From Nocardioides sp. zg-1308 (lineage in GTDB: Bacteria; Actinomycetota; Actinomycetes; Propionibacteriales; Nocardioidaceae): DNA of 64,000 nucleotides. The notes under the pieces were generated by a model, which saw nothing but the letters and a program-made list of their open reading frames with translations, did not search any database and had not been told where the DNA came from. Position numbers and translations under genes: made by a program. Shown here one piece after another: positions 25,677 to 34,138 of the stretch (position 1 is the first letter of the stretch; every line of letters begins with the position of its first letter). Where the stretch lies: assembly GCF_013155375.1 (NCBI RefSeq), contig NZ_JABJQY010000002.1, positions 1,488,001-1,552,000 of the forward strand. The letters are read 5' to 3'.

Positions 25677-28600
25677 ATGAACGACCCGACATCCAGGTCA
25701 CGCCGCCTCGGCGTCGCCCTGGCCGCATCCACCGCGCTGGCGCTCAGCGCCTCGGTGTGGCCCGTCAGCACGGCGAGCGCCGCGGACGGCACCCGTCCCG
25801 CCGCGCCTGAACGGCTGGTGGTCGACGACCTGGCGGCGCCGCTGGACGCCAGCACCCGGCCCCGCTTCGGCTGGCTCCCGCAGGACGTGGACGCCAACGA
25901 GGTGCAGACGGCCTACCGGATCCAGGTGAAGGATGCCGAGGACCGCATCGTCTGGAGCTCCGGCCGGGTGATGTCGGCGCAGCAGTCGTACGTGCCCTAC
26001 GGCGGCCCCGAGCTCGAGCCGGGGGAGGCCTACACCTGGCGCGTGCGCACCTGGGACCGCGACGAGCGCCACTCGCCGTGGTCGGCGTGGACGCCCTTCG
26101 AGACCGCGATCGGCGACGACGACTGGGGGCAGGCCTCCTGGATCCGGCGTCCGCCCGGCAACCCGGACGCCCTCGCGATCAGCACCGTGGACGGCCGGGG
26201 CCGGGTGAGCGGCGGAAACGTCTCGCTGGCGAAGCCCGGGACCGAGTGGACCGACTACGTCGTCACGATGGACGTCACGCCGGTGAGCCGTGCCGCGGCA
26301 GTGGTGTTCCGCGCTCCCGACAGCGCGACGGGCTACATGTGGCAGCTCCACGCCAACGACAACGCCATCAAGACCCACCGCATGGTCGCGGGTGCCTTCC
26401 CGACCGACGCGCGACAGACGGTCCCCCACGTGATCGACCCCGGTGTGACCTACGAGCTCAGCATCCGCGTCGAGGGGCAGACGTTCCAGACGAGCATCGA
26501 CGGCCAGGTCGTCGACACCTGGACCGACCCCTCCGCCACCGGGTCGCGCGCGGGGACGATCGGCTTCCGCCAGGCCAGTGGCGAGGTCGCGGACTTCGAC
26601 GACATCGAGGTCACCTCGCTGGACGGCGCCACCACGCTCTTCTCCGAGGACTTCTCCGGTGACCTGTCGCAGTGGGTGCGCGGCTCGACGGCGCAGGAGG
26701 CCGACGAGAGGACGTACGCCCGCACCGAGGTCGACGTCCCGGCCGGCCGGATCGTGAGGGCCCGCAGCTACCTCGCGGCGAGCCACACCGCCGCGCTCTA
26801 CCTCGACGGCGAGCGCGCCGACCGGATGAGCAACTACCGCTACCCCGGCGAGGGCTACTACCAGGTCGCCGACGTCACCGACCTCGTCACGGCGGGCGAG
26901 CGCCTGTCGGTCGGTGCCCACCTCCACTGGCTCAGCGGCGGCCAGGGACGCGCCGCCGGCGTCCCGGGCCTGCTCGCTCGCGTCGTCGTGGACTACGCGG
27001 ACGGGTCGAGCTTCGTCGTCACCACCGACGGCAGCTGGAAGGTCCGCCGCGGACCGTTCGTCCTCGTCGGCACGCGCAACGGCGAGGGGCTCTACGTCGA
27101 GCACCAGGACGGCCCGGCCGCGCGGGCGATCGGCGCCTGGACCGAGGTCGGGTACGACGACAGCAGCTGGTCCGACGCCGTCGTGGTCGGACAGCACCCC
27201 ACGGCGCCGTTCACCCACCTCGAGCCCCAGCAGACCCGCCTCACCGAGACCGTCGTGCGTCCCGAGCGCATCCTGGTGGCGGCCGACGGGACCCCCGTCG
27301 CCGACTTCGGCAAGGTCGTCCCGGCCCGTCCGGCGGTGCACTTCGAGCAGGGCGTCGAGGGCCGCGTGGTGCAGATCCGCGCGAGCTACGGCCTCGCGGA
27401 GGGCGGCCGGGTCTCCACCAGCGGCGTGGACACGCAGGGGACCAACATGTCCTTCCCCTACACGCAGGTCGCCGGCGAGCAGGACTACCGGGCGTTCGGG
27501 CACCTCGGCTTCCGCTACCTCGAGATCCCCGGTGCGGAGGAGGAGATCACCGTCGACGACGTCAGCGCCACGGTCGTCACCACCGCCTACCCCGAGGGCG
27601 GCACCGCGACGTTCGACTCCTCGGACCCGACCCTCGACGCCGTGTGGGACATGATGGCCCGCTCGCTGGAGTACTCCGTGCAGGAGACCTTCGTCGACAC
27701 CCCGACGCGTGAGCAGGGCCAGTTCCTGCACGACACCGTCAACATCTCGTACGGCCTGATGGCCAGCCACCACGAGCGCGCGGCGACCCGGCAGGCGATC
27801 CGCGAGTTCATGCTGAGCCAGCAGCGCTACTGGAACGCGGGCAACGACGCCGGCCGCTACAACGCCGTCTACCCCAACGGCGACGGCAAGCGCGACATCC
27901 CCGACTTCACCGAGGTCGTGCCGGACTGGATCTGGCGCTACTACATGGAGACGGGCGACACCGCGGTCCTCGAGGACACCTACGACGAGCTCGCCGCGAC
28001 CGCGGGCTACGTCCGCCGCCACATCGCCACCGCGGGAGCCACCCAGGGACTGGTGACCCGGCTCTCCGGTGGCAGCGGCCAGTACCTCCACGGCATCGTC
28101 GACTGGCCGGCTCACGGCCGGTTCGGCTACGACATGGCGGCCGCCGCCCGCACCACGGTCAACGCGCTCGGCGTCGACGTGCTGCGCAAGGTGGCCCTGG
28201 TGGGCGAGGCGCTCGGCCGTCCGGCCGCGGAGGTGCAGTCCTACCGCGCCGACGCGGACGCACTGGCGGCCCGGATGAACGCGACCCTGCGCCGCCCGGA
28301 CGGCACCTACGTCGACGGGCTCCTCGAGGACGGCTCGCAGAGCCCGCACGCCGGGCAGCACGCGACGTCGTACGCCGTCGCGCTCGGGATCGCCCCGGCA
28401 GACGACCTGCCCCGGCTCGGCGCGCACCTCGGTGCCATGGGGATGAAGCAGGGACCGATGACCGCGCACTGGCTGGTCGAGGCCCTGGCCGACTCCGGCC
28501 GGGACGAGGACCTGCTGAGGGTGCTCACCAACGAGGAGGACTACGGCTGGGCCGGCTGGCTGGCCGACGGTGGCACCTTCACCCCGGAGTCGTGGGAGCT

Positions 28601-29357
28601 GAGCGGGTCGGCCAACAGCGCCTCGCACGGCTGGGGCTCCCGCTCGATCGTCCACCTCCTCGACTCGGTCCTCGGCATCGAGGTCACCGCTCCCGGCGGC
28701 AAGGAGCTGCTCGTCACCATCCCGGGCACCGGCCTCACGCACGCCGAGGGGTCGCAGCTCACGCAGCACGGCCGGGTCTCCTCCGACTGGACGCGTTCGG
28801 CGGCCGGCACCACGCTGACGACGACCCTGCCCGTGAACACCACGGCCGTCGTGGAGCTCCCCGCCCCGACGGGCGAGCAGTACGTCGTCCGCGGGCCGGA
28901 CGGAGCCGAGGCGCAGTCGCTCGGAGCAGCCGACGGCGTCGTCCGGTACGAGGTCGGGTCGGGCACGTGGACCTTCGAGACCTCCACCTCGACGCCGACC
29001 GGGACGCCGTCGCCGACCGAGACGCCCACCCCGACCACGACGCCCACCACAACGCCCACCCCGACGCCCACCCCCACCCCCACGCCCGTCGTGGAGCCGT
29101 CGGTGCGGGTCGAGCCGGGGACGGTGCGGGCCGGGAAGAAGCTCAAGGTCGTCGGCCGCGACGTCGCGGTGCGCCGGGTGGGCATCACGCTCGGGGGACG
29201 CAGGCTCGCCTCCGCGAAGGTCGAGGACGGGCGCTTCGCCGTCCGCACGGCGGTGCCGAAGCGGCTGAAGGGCAGGCTCGTCCTCCGGGTCCTCGACCGG
29301 GACGGGGAGGTGCTGGCCAGGACCACCGTGCGGGTGCTGAGGGCGAAGAGCCGGTAG
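25677..29357 (+). CDS. Secreted multidomain GH78 alpha-L-rhamnosidase (1)
   Basis: 1226 residues. A signal peptide ends near residue 36 (VSTASA-ADG). Domains in order: an Fn3-like rhamnosidase N-terminal module (about 42-145); an inserted concanavalin-like module (about 165-330, ending ATTLFSEDFSGDLSQWV); the bacterial rhamnosidase N domain (about 350-520, ALYLDGERADRMSNYRYPGEGYYQVADVTDLV); a second beta domain; the (alpha/alpha)6 catalytic barrel (about 645-1010) with DTPTREQGQFLHD near 674, in the place of the usual D-C-P-Q-R-D-E motif; and a C-terminal beta domain. A Pro/Thr-rich linker (about 1102-1140) leads to a basic Ig-like tail ending at 1226. It would release terminal L-rhamnose from pectin side chains, glycolipids or flavonoid glycosides outside the cell. 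No cell-wall sorting motif is seen. Confidence 0.88.
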   Translation: MNDPTSRSRRLGVALAASTALALSASVWPVSTASAADGTRPAAPERLVVDDLAAPLDASTRPRFGWLPQDVDANEVQTAYRIQVKDAEDRIVWSSGRVMSAQQSYVPYGGPELEPGEAYTWRVRTWDRDERHSPWSAWTPFETAIGDDDWGQASWIRRPPGNPDALAISTVDGRGRVSGGNVSLAKPGTEWTDYVVTMDVTPVSRAAAVVFRAPDSATGYMWQLHANDNAIKTHRMVAGAFPTDARQTVPHVIDPGVTYELSIRVEGQTFQTSIDGQVVDTWTDPSATGSRAGTIGFRQASGEVADFDDIEVTSLDGATTLFSEDFSGDLSQWVRGSTAQEADERTYARTEVDVPAGRIVRARSYLAASHTAALYLDGERADRMSNYRYPGEGYYQVADVTDLVTAGERLSVGAHLHWLSGGQGRAAGVPGLLARVVVDYADGSSFVVTTDGSWKVRRGPFVLVGTRNGEGLYVEHQDGPAARAIGAWTEVGYDDSSWSDAVVVGQHPTAPFTHLEPQQTRLTETVVRPERILVAADGTPVADFGKVVPARPAVHFEQGVEGRVVQIRASYGLAEGGRVSTSGVDTQGTNMSFPYTQVAGEQDYRAFGHLGFRYLEIPGAEEEITVDDVSATVVTTAYPEGGTATFDSSDPTLDAVWDMMARSLEYSVQETFVDTPTREQGQFLHDTVNISYGLMASHHERAATRQAIREFMLSQQRYWNAGNDAGRYNAVYPNGDGKRDIPDFTEVVPDWIWRYYMETGDTAVLEDTYDELAATAGYVRRHIATAGATQGLVTRLSGGSGQYLHGIVDWPAHGRFGYDMAAAARTTVNALGVDVLRKVALVGEALGRPAAEVQSYRADADALAARMNATLRRPDGTYVDGLLEDGSQSPHAGQHATSYAVALGIAPADDLPRLGAHLGAMGMKQGPMTAHWLVEALADSGRDEDLLRVLTNEEDYGWAGWLADGGTFTPESWELSGSANSASHGWGSRSIVHLLDSVLGIEVTAPGGKELLVTIPGTGLTHAEGSQLTQHGRVSSDWTRSAAGTTLTTTLPVNTTAVVELPAPTGEQYVVRGPDGAEAQSLGAADGVVRYEVGSGTWTFETSTSTPTGTPSPTETPTPTTTPTTTPTPTPTPTPTPVVEPSVRVEPGTVRAGKKLKVVGRDVAVRRVGITLGGRRLASAKVEDGRFAVRTAVPKRLKGRLVLRVLDRDGEVLARTTVRVLRAKSR

Positions 29358-29380
29358 TCGCACGTCTGACGGGTCGCCGA

Positions 29381-29406
29381 GGGGCCGCGCCGACAGGTGC
29401 GGCCCC
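29381..29406 (+). terminator. Hairpin after rhamnosidase 1
   Basis: GGGGCCGC (29381-29388) pairs perfectly with GCGGCCCC (29399-29406) across a 10-nt loop, 24 bp after the stop codon. Confidence 0.6.
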
Positions 29407-29451
29407 TCGTGGCGTCCCTCGTGGCGTCCCTCGTGGCGTCCTCGCGGCGTC
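29405..29451. repeat. 12-bp tandem repeat CCTCGTGGCGTC
   Basis: Three perfect copies at 29405-29416, 29417-29428 and 29429-29440, then a degenerate fourth (29441-29451). It directly follows the terminator stem and lies in the 142-bp gap before the reductase gene. Probably a slippage product. Confidence 0.85.
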
Positions 29452-29499
29452 CTCCGGGCTCGCCGGAATGAACACCCGGCCGCGCCCGTTCACCCCACC

Positions 29500-30192
29500 A
29501 TGACGACCATCGGACTCATCGGCAGTGGACACATCGGCAGCACGGTCGCCCGGCTGGCGGTCGATGCCGGGCACGAGGTCGTGCTGAGCAACAGTCGCGG
29601 CCCCGAGACGCTCGTCGACCTCGTCGCCGACCTCGGTGACAGCGCGCGGGCCGCGACGGCCGCGGAGGCCGCCGAGGCGGGCGACGTCGTCGTGGTCACC
29701 GTGCCGCTGAAGGCCTACCGGCAGGTGCCCGTCGAGCCGCTGCGCGGCAAGGTCGTCATCGACACCAACAACTACTACTCGCAGCGCGACGGCCACATCG
29801 CCGAGCTCGACGACGACTCGACCACGAGCTCCGAGCTCCTCCAGGCCCACCTGCCCGACTCGCACGTCGTGAAGGCCTTCAACAACATCGCAGCTGCGCA
29901 CCTCGGCAGCCTCCAGCGCCCTTCGGGCGACCCGGAGCGCTCCGCCCTGGCGATCGCCGGCGACGACGCCGCGGCCAAGGAGGCGGTCGTCGCGTTCCTC
30001 GACTCCATCGGCTACGACGCCCACGACGCCGGGCCGCTCGCCGAGGGCTGGCGCTACCAGCCCGACACCCCGGCATACGGTCAGCCGTACGTCGCTCCGG
30101 GCGCGCAGGACTTCGCGACGGGCACCCGGCGGGCCACCGCCGACGACCTGCGCGCGGCTCTGGCCGCGGCGGTGCGACGCCGCGACACCTGA
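29500..30192 (+). CDS. NADPH-dependent F420 reductase-like oxidoreductase
   Basis: 230 residues. The N-terminal Rossmann motif is IGLIGSGHIGSTVARLAVDAGHEVVLSNSRGP, where the S-N-S-R segment suits NADP(H). VVVTVPLKAYRQVP and VIDTNNYYSQRDG match the F420-dependent NADP reductase family (dinucleotide-binding protein). Such proteins move hydride between F420 and NADP or act on related substrates; the second substrate is not certain. The C-terminal third (AEGWRYQPDTPAYGQPY) is typical of the actinobacterial subgroup. The window also holds a PPOX protein that could use F420 (47352-47813). Confidence 0.85.
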   Translation: MTTIGLIGSGHIGSTVARLAVDAGHEVVLSNSRGPETLVDLVADLGDSARAATAAEAAEAGDVVVVTVPLKAYRQVPVEPLRGKVVIDTNNYYSQRDGHIAELDDDSTTSSELLQAHLPDSHVVKAFNNIAAAHLGSLQRPSGDPERSALAIAGDDAAAKEAVVAFLDSIGYDAHDAGPLAEGWRYQPDTPAYGQPYVAPGAQDFATGTRRATADDLRAALAAAVRRRDT

Positions 30193-30217
30193 CGCCTCGG
30201 GTCCGCGCCGGCCGGGC

Positions 30218-31282
30218 CTAGGAGCTGCTGACGCGCTCGGCGGGTCGCACCGGGTCCAGCCGGTGCCCCGTGGCCCAGGCCCCGATCCGGAACGCCGCGA
30301 TCGCGATGGCCACGCCCGCGAGGTCGTCGGCGATGTAGTGCCAGCCGAAGTAGAGCGTGGCCACGACGGTCGCGGCGAAGTTGAGCCAGAAGACGGTGCG
30401 GATCGTGCGGTTCGCGATCGTAGCGCGGGCCATCAGGGCCCACAGCAGCGCGATCGCGGTGTGCAGGCTCGCGAACCCGGCCACGCCCTGGTAGTCGCCG
30501 TCGCCCCAGAGGAAGCCCTGCCGGGCGTGGACCAGCGAGTCCATGAGGTCCGACGTGCCGTTGGGCGTCAGGTCGGTCGTCAGCCAGGGGTACATGATTC
30601 CCGGCCCGAGCGTCGGCAGCAGGTAGTACGACGCCGCGCCGAGCGTCCAGGCGATGCCCTGCGCAGTGACGAACCACCAGCCGTAGCGGATGTTGGTGGA
30701 CCACACCAGCCAGACGGTGACGAGGATCGCCACCAGCGGGATGTAGGTGAGGTAGACCGCCGACAGCAGGTGCGCCACCACGCCGGTGCCGAGGACATCC
30801 TGGAGCACGGTGGCCGGGTCATGCCCGAGGAGCAGCAGCCGGTCGAGCACCCTCAGCTCGCGGTCGTACTTCACGTCGCGCACCAGCGGCAGCACCGACT
30901 TGAGGTTCCGGTAGGACACGTAGATGACGTAGAACGCCGAGATCCCCACGACGACGAGCCGCAGCCGCGGACCCGTCCAGTGGGTGCGCAGCCGGTGGCG
31001 CACCGCGTCGACCGTGCGCACCGGGTCGAGGCGGCCCTGCCACAGCGCGCGGGGCAGGAGGTCGGCCACGATAGCCGCCGCGCACAGCACCGGGAGCCGC
31101 ACCCACGACGGCCCGAGGAAGCTGCCCTCGGGGTCGGCGATCGGCCGGTCGAGCAGCAGGCTCGCGGCGAACGCGAGGGCGCCGATGACGAACGCGTTCG
31201 CGACGAGGAAGGTCGAGGCGCGCCGGGGCATGGAGTCCGTGGTCGCGACGGCCGCGGCCTCGTGCTGGGTCGTCACTGCCAT
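30218..31282 (-). CDS. PAP2/inositol-phosphorylceramide-synthase-like membrane protein
   Basis: 354 residues with about six membrane helices (VANAFVIGALAFAASLLL; LPVLCAAAIVADLLPRAL; LVVVGISAFYVIYVSY; LLSAVYLTYIPLVAILVTVWLVW; and others). The PAP2 motifs are GFASLHTAIALLWALM, containing the catalytic-type His, and YFGWHYIADDLAGVAIAI. The family removes or transfers phosphate head groups on lipids; the actinobacterial branch may use phosphatidylinositol-like lipids. ATG 31282 is chosen because GAGGAG lies 10 nt upstream and the membrane domain starts soon after. The 225-bp gap upstream of it has no supported gene. Confidence 0.82.
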   Translation of the reverse strand: MAVTTQHEAAAVATTDSMPRRASTFLVANAFVIGALAFAASLLLDRPIADPEGSFLGPSWVRLPVLCAAAIVADLLPRALWQGRLDPVRTVDAVRHRLRTHWTGPRLRLVVVGISAFYVIYVSYRNLKSVLPLVRDVKYDRELRVLDRLLLLGHDPATVLQDVLGTGVVAHLLSAVYLTYIPLVAILVTVWLVWSTNIRYGWWFVTAQGIAWTLGAASYYLLPTLGPGIMYPWLTTDLTPNGTSDLMDSLVHARQGFLWGDGDYQGVAGFASLHTAIALLWALMARATIANRTIRTVFWLNFAATVVATLYFGWHYIADDLAGVAIAIAAFRIGAWATGHRLDPVRPAERVSSS

Positions 31283-31507
31283 GACGGTGCGCTCCTCTCG
31301 GACGAGCGGTGGGCATGGGACTGCTGGGGCGGTTCGAGGTGTGCCGGCCGGGTGCCGCGACCGGGCGCAGGCACTCGACGCACCCGCCGTCCAGCACGCG
31401 GTGGCCGCACGTGCGCCGGACATGCAGGGGGAAAGACAAGTGTGCCCGAGACGGCCAAGGGCAGGCGAATGCGCGCTCCTCCGGCCGCGCCTGATCCGGT
31501 CGGAACG

Positions 31508-32392
31508 TCAGCGCGACCCGGGCACCTGCTCGGACGCCACCCACGACGCCAGCAGCCGGAGGCGCTCGGCGGAGGGGGAGCCGGGCTCGGCGGTGTAGAC
31601 GAGCAGCACCAGGCCGGGCTCGGCGGTGACCGCCAGCTCCTCGTAGGCGAGCGTGACCTCGCCGACGACGGGGTGGGCGAACCGCTTGGTGCCCGCACCG
31701 TGCGTGCGCACGTCGTGGTCGGCCCACAAGCGGCGGAACGTCTCGCTGCGGGTGGACAGCTCGCCGACGAGGTCCTGGAGCTCCCGGTCGTGCGGGTCGC
31801 GTCCCGCCTCGGTGCGCATGATCCCGACGCACATCGCGGCGAACGCCTCCCAGTCCGGGTAGAAGTCGTGCGAGGCGGGATCGAGGAACTGGAAGCGCGC
31901 GAGGTTGGGTGTCCGTCCCCTGCCCTGCTCGCCCTCGCCGATGACAGGGGAGTAGAACGCGCGGCCCAGGGCGTTGGTCGCCAGCAGGTTCTGGCAGGGG
32001 TCGCGGACGAGGGCGACCCCGTCGGTGACGGCGTCGAGCGCCCACCGGAGGCTCATCCGGGACACGGCGCGGGCCGGCGTACGCCGCCGCGCGCGGCTCG
32101 AGGCGGGGATGCCATCGGCGGCGCGGGCGAGGTCGAAGAGGTGGGCCCGCTCGGTCTCGTCGAGCTGCAGTGCGCGGACCAGCGCCTCGAGCACGCTCGC
32201 GGAAGCTCCGGCGATCTGGCCGCGCTCGAGCCGTGCGTAGTACTCCACGCTGAGGCCGGCGAGCGTGGCCACCTCGCTGCGCCGCAGGCCGGGCACCCGG
32301 CGCGAGCCCGTGGTCGCGAGCCCGACCTGGTCCGGGGTGATGCGGGCGCGGCGCGTGGTGAGGAACTCGCGCACCTCCTGCCGGTTGTCCAC
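31508..32392 (-). CDS. XRE-type regulator with MmyB-like ligand-binding domain
   Basis: 294 residues. The N-terminal helix-turn-helix (about 8-75) reads GLRRSEVATLAGLSVEYYARLERGQIAGASASVLEALVRALQLDE, the family pattern of MmyB-like actinobacterial regulators. The C-terminal PAS-like domain (about 110-290) has the characteristic block around NLLATNALGRAFYSP and FRRLWADHDVRTHGAGTKRFAHPVVGEVTLAYEEL. The GTG start is supported by a TACGCT box 6 nt upstream (leaderless). It is divergent from the lipoprotein-acetyltransferase pair and often such regulators control the divergent neighbour. Confidence 0.85.
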   Translation of the reverse strand: MDNRQEVREFLTTRRARITPDQVGLATTGSRRVPGLRRSEVATLAGLSVEYYARLERGQIAGASASVLEALVRALQLDETERAHLFDLARAADGIPASSRARRRTPARAVSRMSLRWALDAVTDGVALVRDPCQNLLATNALGRAFYSPVIGEGEQGRGRTPNLARFQFLDPASHDFYPDWEAFAAMCVGIMRTEAGRDPHDRELQDLVGELSTRSETFRRLWADHDVRTHGAGTKRFAHPVVGEVTLAYEELAVTAEPGLVLLVYTAEPGSPSAERLRLLASWVASEQVPGSR

Positions 32393-32398
32393 GCACCG

Positions 32399-32404
32399 AG
32401 CGTA
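32399..32404 (-). promoter_or_regulatory. -10 box TACGCT of the MmyB-type regulator gene
   Basis: On the complement, TACGCT is followed by 6 nt and GTG 32392. This indicates a leaderless message and fixes the start. Confidence 0.5.
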
Positions 32405-32503
32405 GGCCGGCCGGGGCGGCGGCGGGCGCTCGAGAGGTGTCCTGTCAGTACGCCCCTCGGCAGGGACTCCCTCACTGACGTCCTGACGCGTTGACTCGCT
32501 GTC

Positions 32504-33037
32504 GTGACGACCCGCGACCCCGTACGCGCCCCCGGCGCGCGCCTGGCGGCGGTCGCCCTGGCCGCGACGCTCGGTGCGTGCGGCGGCGGAAGCACCGGGT
32601 CGAGCACCGCGCCGAGCGGGCCCACGGGCGCCGACGACCCCACGGCCAGCACCAGACCCACCCCCGACCTCACGGAGGACGACATGCAGGTCCGCATCAC
32701 CATCGGCGACCGACGATTCACCGCGACCCTCGACGCCAGCGCCGCAGCCGCCGACCTCCTCACGCAGCTGCCGGTGACCGTCGACATGACCGACCACGGC
32801 GGTGTCGAGAAGACCGGACCGTTGCCGGCTCCGCTGTCCCTCGACGGCCAGCCGGACGGCGCCGACCCCGACGTCGGTGACCTCGGCTACTACGCGCCGG
32901 GCCACGACCTCGTCCTCTACTACGGCGACCAGTCCGCCTTCCCCGGCATCGTGGTCCTGGGCCGCCTCGACGGAGACGCCGCCGCGAGGATCGCCGAGAT
33001 CGACGGACCGGTCACCGCGACCGTCGAGGCGGGGTGA
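32504..33037 (+). CDS. Cyclophilin-like-fold lipoprotein
   Basis: 177 residues. The lipobox LAATLGAC-GGG predicts cleavage and lipid attachment at Cys26, followed by a Ser/Thr/Pro linker. From residue 60, MQVRITIGDRRFTATLDASAAAADLLTQLPVTVDM and LGYYAPGHDLVLYYGDQSAFPGIVVLGRLDGD match the cyclophilin-like fold (Cyclophil_like2 type) found in small bacterial proteins. No isomerase active site is evident. The stop overlaps the GTG of the following acetyltransferase gene, so the two are made together. It is divergent from the MmyB-type regulator. Confidence 0.8.
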   Translation: MTTRDPVRAPGARLAAVALAATLGACGGGSTGSSTAPSGPTGADDPTASTRPTPDLTEDDMQVRITIGDRRFTATLDASAAAADLLTQLPVTVDMTDHGGVEKTGPLPAPLSLDGQPDGADPDVGDLGYYAPGHDLVLYYGDQSAFPGIVVLGRLDGDAAARIAEIDGPVTATVEAG

Positions 33038-33630
33038 GCGCCGTGCAGCTGCAGGACTTCCTCGACCACGTCGCGACCGGTGCGGTCATCGCGGGCGGCT
33101 CGGAGCACCACGTGTTCATGCACCACGCCGCCCAGGACGCCTTCCGGATCACCGCCGAGCTGAACGCGGGCTACCGCACGCCCGAGGAGGTGCGCGCGCT
33201 CCTCGGCCGGCTCACGGGCCGGCCGGTCCACCAGTCGGTCACCGTCTTCCCCCCGTTCCACAGTGAGTTCGGCAAGAACCTGTCCCTGGGCGAGGACGTC
33301 TTCATCAACCTTGGGTGCCGCTTCCAGGACACCGGCGGCATCACGATCGGGGACGGCACCCTCATCGGTCACGGCAGCACCGTCACCACGCTGAACCACG
33401 CGGTCGACCCGCACCGGCGCGCCGACATGGTCCCCGCTCCGGTCGTCATCGGGCGCAAGGTGTGGCTCGGCGCCGGGGTGACCGTGGTGCCCGGGGTGAC
33501 GATCGGCGACGGCGCCATCGTGGGAGCCGGTGCCGTGGTCACCAGGGACGTGCCGCCGGACGTCGTCGTCGCCGGCGTCCCGGCGCGTCTGGTCAGGGCG
33601 ACCGGTCACGACGTGAGCGCTCCGGGCTAG
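33034..33630 (+). CDS. Maltose/galactoside O-acetyltransferase-like hexapeptide enzyme
   Basis: 198 residues. The left-handed beta-helix repeats are clear: ITIGDGTLIGHGSTVTTLNH, VVIGRKVWLGAGVTVVPGVTIGDGAIVGAGAVVTRDVPP, ending VVAGVPARLVR. TLNHAVDPHRR carries the catalytic histidine of the LacA/Maa/NodL group. It transfers acetyl from acetyl-CoA to a sugar hydroxyl. Overlap with the cyclophilin-like lipoprotein gene (GTGA) is unusual company for this enzyme. Confidence 0.88.
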   Translation: MSAVQLQDFLDHVATGAVIAGGSEHHVFMHHAAQDAFRITAELNAGYRTPEEVRALLGRLTGRPVHQSVTVFPPFHSEFGKNLSLGEDVFINLGCRFQDTGGITIGDGTLIGHGSTVTTLNHAVDPHRRADMVPAPVVIGRKVWLGAGVTVVPGVTIGDGAIVGAGAVVTRDVPPDVVVAGVPARLVRATGHDVSAPG

Positions 33631-33645
33631 ACCCGGCCGGTGCGA

Positions 33646-33942
33646 TCAGATCACACCGCGGCGCACGGCCTCCACGATCACCTCGATCGTGGTGTGCACA
33701 CCGAGCGAGTCCCGCAGCACCCCCAGGCGGCGGTCGACCGTGGAGGGGGAGCACCCGAGTCGCGCGGCGACCTCGGTGCGCGGCGTGCTGCGCGCCAGCA
33801 GCTCGACGATGGCGACGTCACGGCTGTTCCACCGCGGAGGAACGCCCGCGGCGTTCGGCTCGTCCGTCGGGGCCCCAGCGCCGTCCGCGCCGGCGCCCGG
33901 ACGTGGTGAAACGATCAAGTGGACGTCGTCCCGGATCCGCAT
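33646..33942 (-). CDS. Short stand-alone LuxR-type helix-turn-helix protein
   Basis: 98 residues from ATG 33942. The C-terminal half is a LuxR/NarL-like HTH: RDVAIVELLARSTPRTEVAARLGCSPSTVDRRLGVLRDSLGVHTTIEVIVEAVRRGVI. The N-terminal part is short, with no receiver domain. The reading frame stays open to 34191, but the extension would cover the promoter and operator of rhamnosidase 2, so the short form is preferred; CAGGAC just upstream is a weak ribosome site. Divergent to rhamnosidase 2, it could control it or itself. Function is unproven. Confidence 0.6.
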   Translation of the reverse strand: MRIRDDVHLIVSPRPGAGADGAGAPTDEPNAAGVPPRWNSRDVAIVELLARSTPRTEVAARLGCSPSTVDRRLGVLRDSLGVHTTIEVIVEAVRRGVI

Positions 33943-34020
33943 GTCCTGAGTGGACGGCACCGGGGCCGGCAGTGTCAACAGGGAATGGACTGGCGGGGTG
34001 AAGTGACCGGTTCTCCTCAC

Positions 34021-34050
34021 TTGCAACGTTTCAACGATGGTGCCTACTGT
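34021..34050 (+). promoter_or_regulatory. Promoter and operator of rhamnosidase 2
   Basis: TTGCAACGTTTCAA (34021-34034) is the same palindrome class as at 25592. TTGCAA acts as -35, and TACTGT (34045-34050), 18 bp later, as -10. Spacing is identical to rhamnosidase 1. Confidence 0.65.
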
Positions 34051-34138
34051 GATGGCCATCACGCGGTCCGGCTGCGGGCCCACCACCGTCCCGCGAAGGG
34101 TCCGGTTGGGTGTATCGGTCAAACACTGGAGATGACAC

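Noticed and set aside
31283..31507. Small Cys-rich zinc-ribbon-like peptide on the minus strand (CGHRVLDGGCVECLRP)
   Set aside because: The reading frame is open far beyond both sides because of high GC, has no good start or ribosome site, and runs into the PAP2 gene. Conservation would be needed to reinstate it.
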